In this document: piece by piece, positions 62,974-64,000 of the stretch
How positions within the stretch are numbered: position 1 is the first letter of the stretch
Layout of the letters: the number at the start of each line of letters is the position of its first letter
DNA from: Lentzea indica
GTDB lineage: Bacteria > Actinomycetota > Actinomycetes > Mycobacteriales > Pseudonocardiaceae
Reading direction: 5' to 3'
Assembly (NCBI RefSeq): GCF_012184385.1
Contig: NZ_VSRL01000010.1
Coordinates: 1 to 64,000 of the forward strand
Length of the DNA stretch: 64,000 bases
The notes under the pieces: model-generated
What the model saw: the letters and a program-made list of their open reading frames with translations, nothing else
Databases searched by the model: none
What the model was told of the DNA's origin: nothing
Program-made: the position numbers and the translations under genes

Positions 62974-63624
62974 TCAGGACACCTGGACGGACGGGTCCGG
63001 TTTCAGCGTGCCGTCGCGCAACGACCACCTGGTCAGCGAGGCGGCGGTCGGGCAGCAGGTCGCGTCGCTCGGCCGGTACCAGAGCTCCTTGACCGTGATC
63101 GCGCCCTTCTCGAACCGCGGCTCGGCCAGCAGCGGCACGTGCGGCGCGTCGTCGCGCATGGTCGTCGCGCTGATCTCCCCGACGAGCTCGAGCGCGCCGT
63201 TCACCGACCGCACCACCACGAACGCGAACGCGAGCTGGCTGGACGCGGTGCCACCGGTGTTGTCACAGCCGAGCGAGATCGCCGCCTCCTCCCGCCCGTC
63301 GCCGTCGACGTCGCCGTAGTGCACGTCGACGTCGAGGAACACCTCGACCGTGCCCCACAGCTCCGAGGTCGCACGCGCGGTCCCGCTCCGGAGCCGCACC
63401 GGATCCCCGACGTGGCAGAACGCGGCGGGCAACGTGGCCTGCCGCCAGTCCACCGCGCGCAGGTCACCGGGCGCCTGCCCGAGCGTCGGCCTGGCGGCCG
63501 GTGACGACGGGCTCGTCGTCACCGCGACCGTCGGGTTCGGCTCTGGCTGTCCGGTGATCCTGGGTCCACTCGCGGGACCACCGCACGCGGAGAGGACCAG
63601 CACCAGCGGGAGAACGCGTCTCAT
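62974..63624 (-). CDS. Putative lipoprotein
   Basis: The 216-residue protein starts with a lipoprotein signal peptide, MRRVLPLVLVLSAC, whose LSAC is a good lipobox, so it should be anchored at the outer face of the membrane. A Pro/Ser/Thr-rich stretch (about 20-50) follows. The main part has HYGDVDGDGREEAAISLGC, an FG-GAP-like calcium-binding loop, and several Cys. Function is unknown. The ATG at 63,624 lies 10 bases after the WD40 gene's stop, so the two are co-transcribed. Confidence 0.82.
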   Translation of the reverse strand: MRRVLPLVLVLSACGGPASGPRITGQPEPNPTVAVTTSPSSPAARPTLGQAPGDLRAVDWRQATLPAAFCHVGDPVRLRSGTARATSELWGTVEVFLDVDVHYGDVDGDGREEAAISLGCDNTGGTASSQLAFAFVVVRSVNGALELVGEISATTMRDDAPHVPLLAEPRFEKGAITVKELWYRPSDATCCPTAASLTRWSLRDGTLKPDPSVQVS

Positions 63625-63634
63625 GAGGTCCCCT

Positions 63635-64000
63635 TCACGCGCACGGCGGGTCGTAAGGGATGTCCGGAAGGTACTGCCGCCACTCGGTTTCCGGAATGCG
63701 CGGCGAGTCAGCGCACAACCGAGCGAGCAACCGCGGCACGTCGATGCTCCAGATGGTCGTGCGCACGCCGTCCGCACCGCCGAGCATCGTGCCGTCCGGG
63801 CTGAACGCGATGGCCGCGGCCGTGTAGCGGGCGCCCGCGCGCAATGTCGACACCTCGACCGGCCGGGTCGGGTCGGTGATGTCCCACAGCACGACCTCAC
63901 CGGACTCGCCCGCGCTGGCCAGCCGCTTCCCGTCGGGGTGCAGCGCGAGGTGGCGAACGTTGCCCACGTGCCGGAGCACGGTCGCGAGCCGGCCGCCGCT
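63635..64000 (-). CDS. WD40-repeat protein, partial (C-terminal part in window)
   Basis: The frame is open through the right edge, so the gene starts beyond it. The visible 121 residues hold one full WD40 blade (HVGNVRHLALHPDGKRLA to GEVVLWDIT) and most of another (AAAIAFSPDGTMLG to RTTIWSID). The C-terminal end, with LCADSPRIPETEWRQYLPD, is typical of actinomycete WD40 proteins that often carry an N-terminal signalling or NTPase domain. That part cannot be seen here. Confidence 0.85.
   Translation of the reverse strand, partial: SGGRLATVLRHVGNVRHLALHPDGKRLASAGESGEVVLWDITDPTRPVEVSTLRAGARYTAAAIAFSPDGTMLGGADGVRTTIWSIDVPRLLARLCADSPRIPETEWRQYLPDIPYDPPCA

Noticed and set aside
1-64000. CRISPR arrays, tRNA or rRNA genes, transposases, attachment sites
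   Set aside because: None were seen. The regularly spaced similarities in the window are PKS modules, not CRISPR repeats.

Overview
The window is very GC-rich and has actinomycete gene style throughout: GTG starts, coding shadows on both strands, a large ATP-binding LuxR regulator, secreted chitinase and fucosidase-like proteins. A filamentous actinomycete of the Pseudonocardiales type is a reasonable guess, but no marker gene fixes the genus. Bases 1 to about 54,870 are one modular type I polyketide gene cluster. Bases 54,938 to 64,000 look like ordinary chromosome.

Layout. 1-11,027: the 3' part of a PKS gene that starts before the window (an ACP, a fully reducing module, then a KS-AT-DH*-KR-ACP module whose KS-AT part is broken by four single-base indels). 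11,057-16,186: terminal PKS module with thioesterase. 16,224-17,408: a P450 with an unusual I-helix. 17,441-18,585: two genes that probably do not belong to the pathway. 18,587-22,438 (minus strand): glycosyltransferase, sugar aminotransferase, P450 and ferredoxin in a tightly packed operon. 22,739-25,483: LuxR (LAL) activator. 25,571-26,869: HNH protein. 26,899-30,821 (minus strand): starter-unit operon of chorismatase, class II DAHP synthase and FAD monooxygenase. 31,089-38,882: PKS with an AMP-ligase loading module and module 1. 38,918-54,990: PKS with modules 2 to 5, broken by one indel at 42,925 and truncated in the AT of module 5.

How the genes work together (inference). The DAHP synthase raises shikimate flux. 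The chorismatase has Gly240 and Cys327, as in Hyg5-type enzymes, and should give 3-hydroxybenzoate. The AMP-ligase domain loads this on the first ACP; a degenerate KR follows the ligase. Module 1 adds malonate with an A-type KR, module 2 malonate with DH-KR, module 3 methylmalonate with DH-KR, module 4 methylmalonate with an A-type KR, module 5 malonate (truncated). The chain ends with a fully reduced malonate unit, two ketoreduced malonate units and release by the TE. The GT/aminotransferase/P450/ferredoxin order matches the mycosamine and exocyclic-carboxylate cassette of polyene macrolides such as pimaricin and nystatin. The product is therefore probably a macrolide primed by 3-hydroxyphenyl and carrying an aminosugar; I do not recognise it as a known compound.

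Main oddities: six single-base frameshifts (five in PKS genes, one in the ferredoxin), a PKS that stops inside an AT at the cluster edge, and a short hairpin-forming repeat in six of eight KS-AT linkers. The flank holds a TenA-like protein, a YiaA-type membrane protein, a GH18 chitinase with a DasR-like site, an alpha/beta hydrolase, an MpaB-type protein, an ankyrin protein, a GH29 protein, a lipoprotein and a partial WD40 protein.
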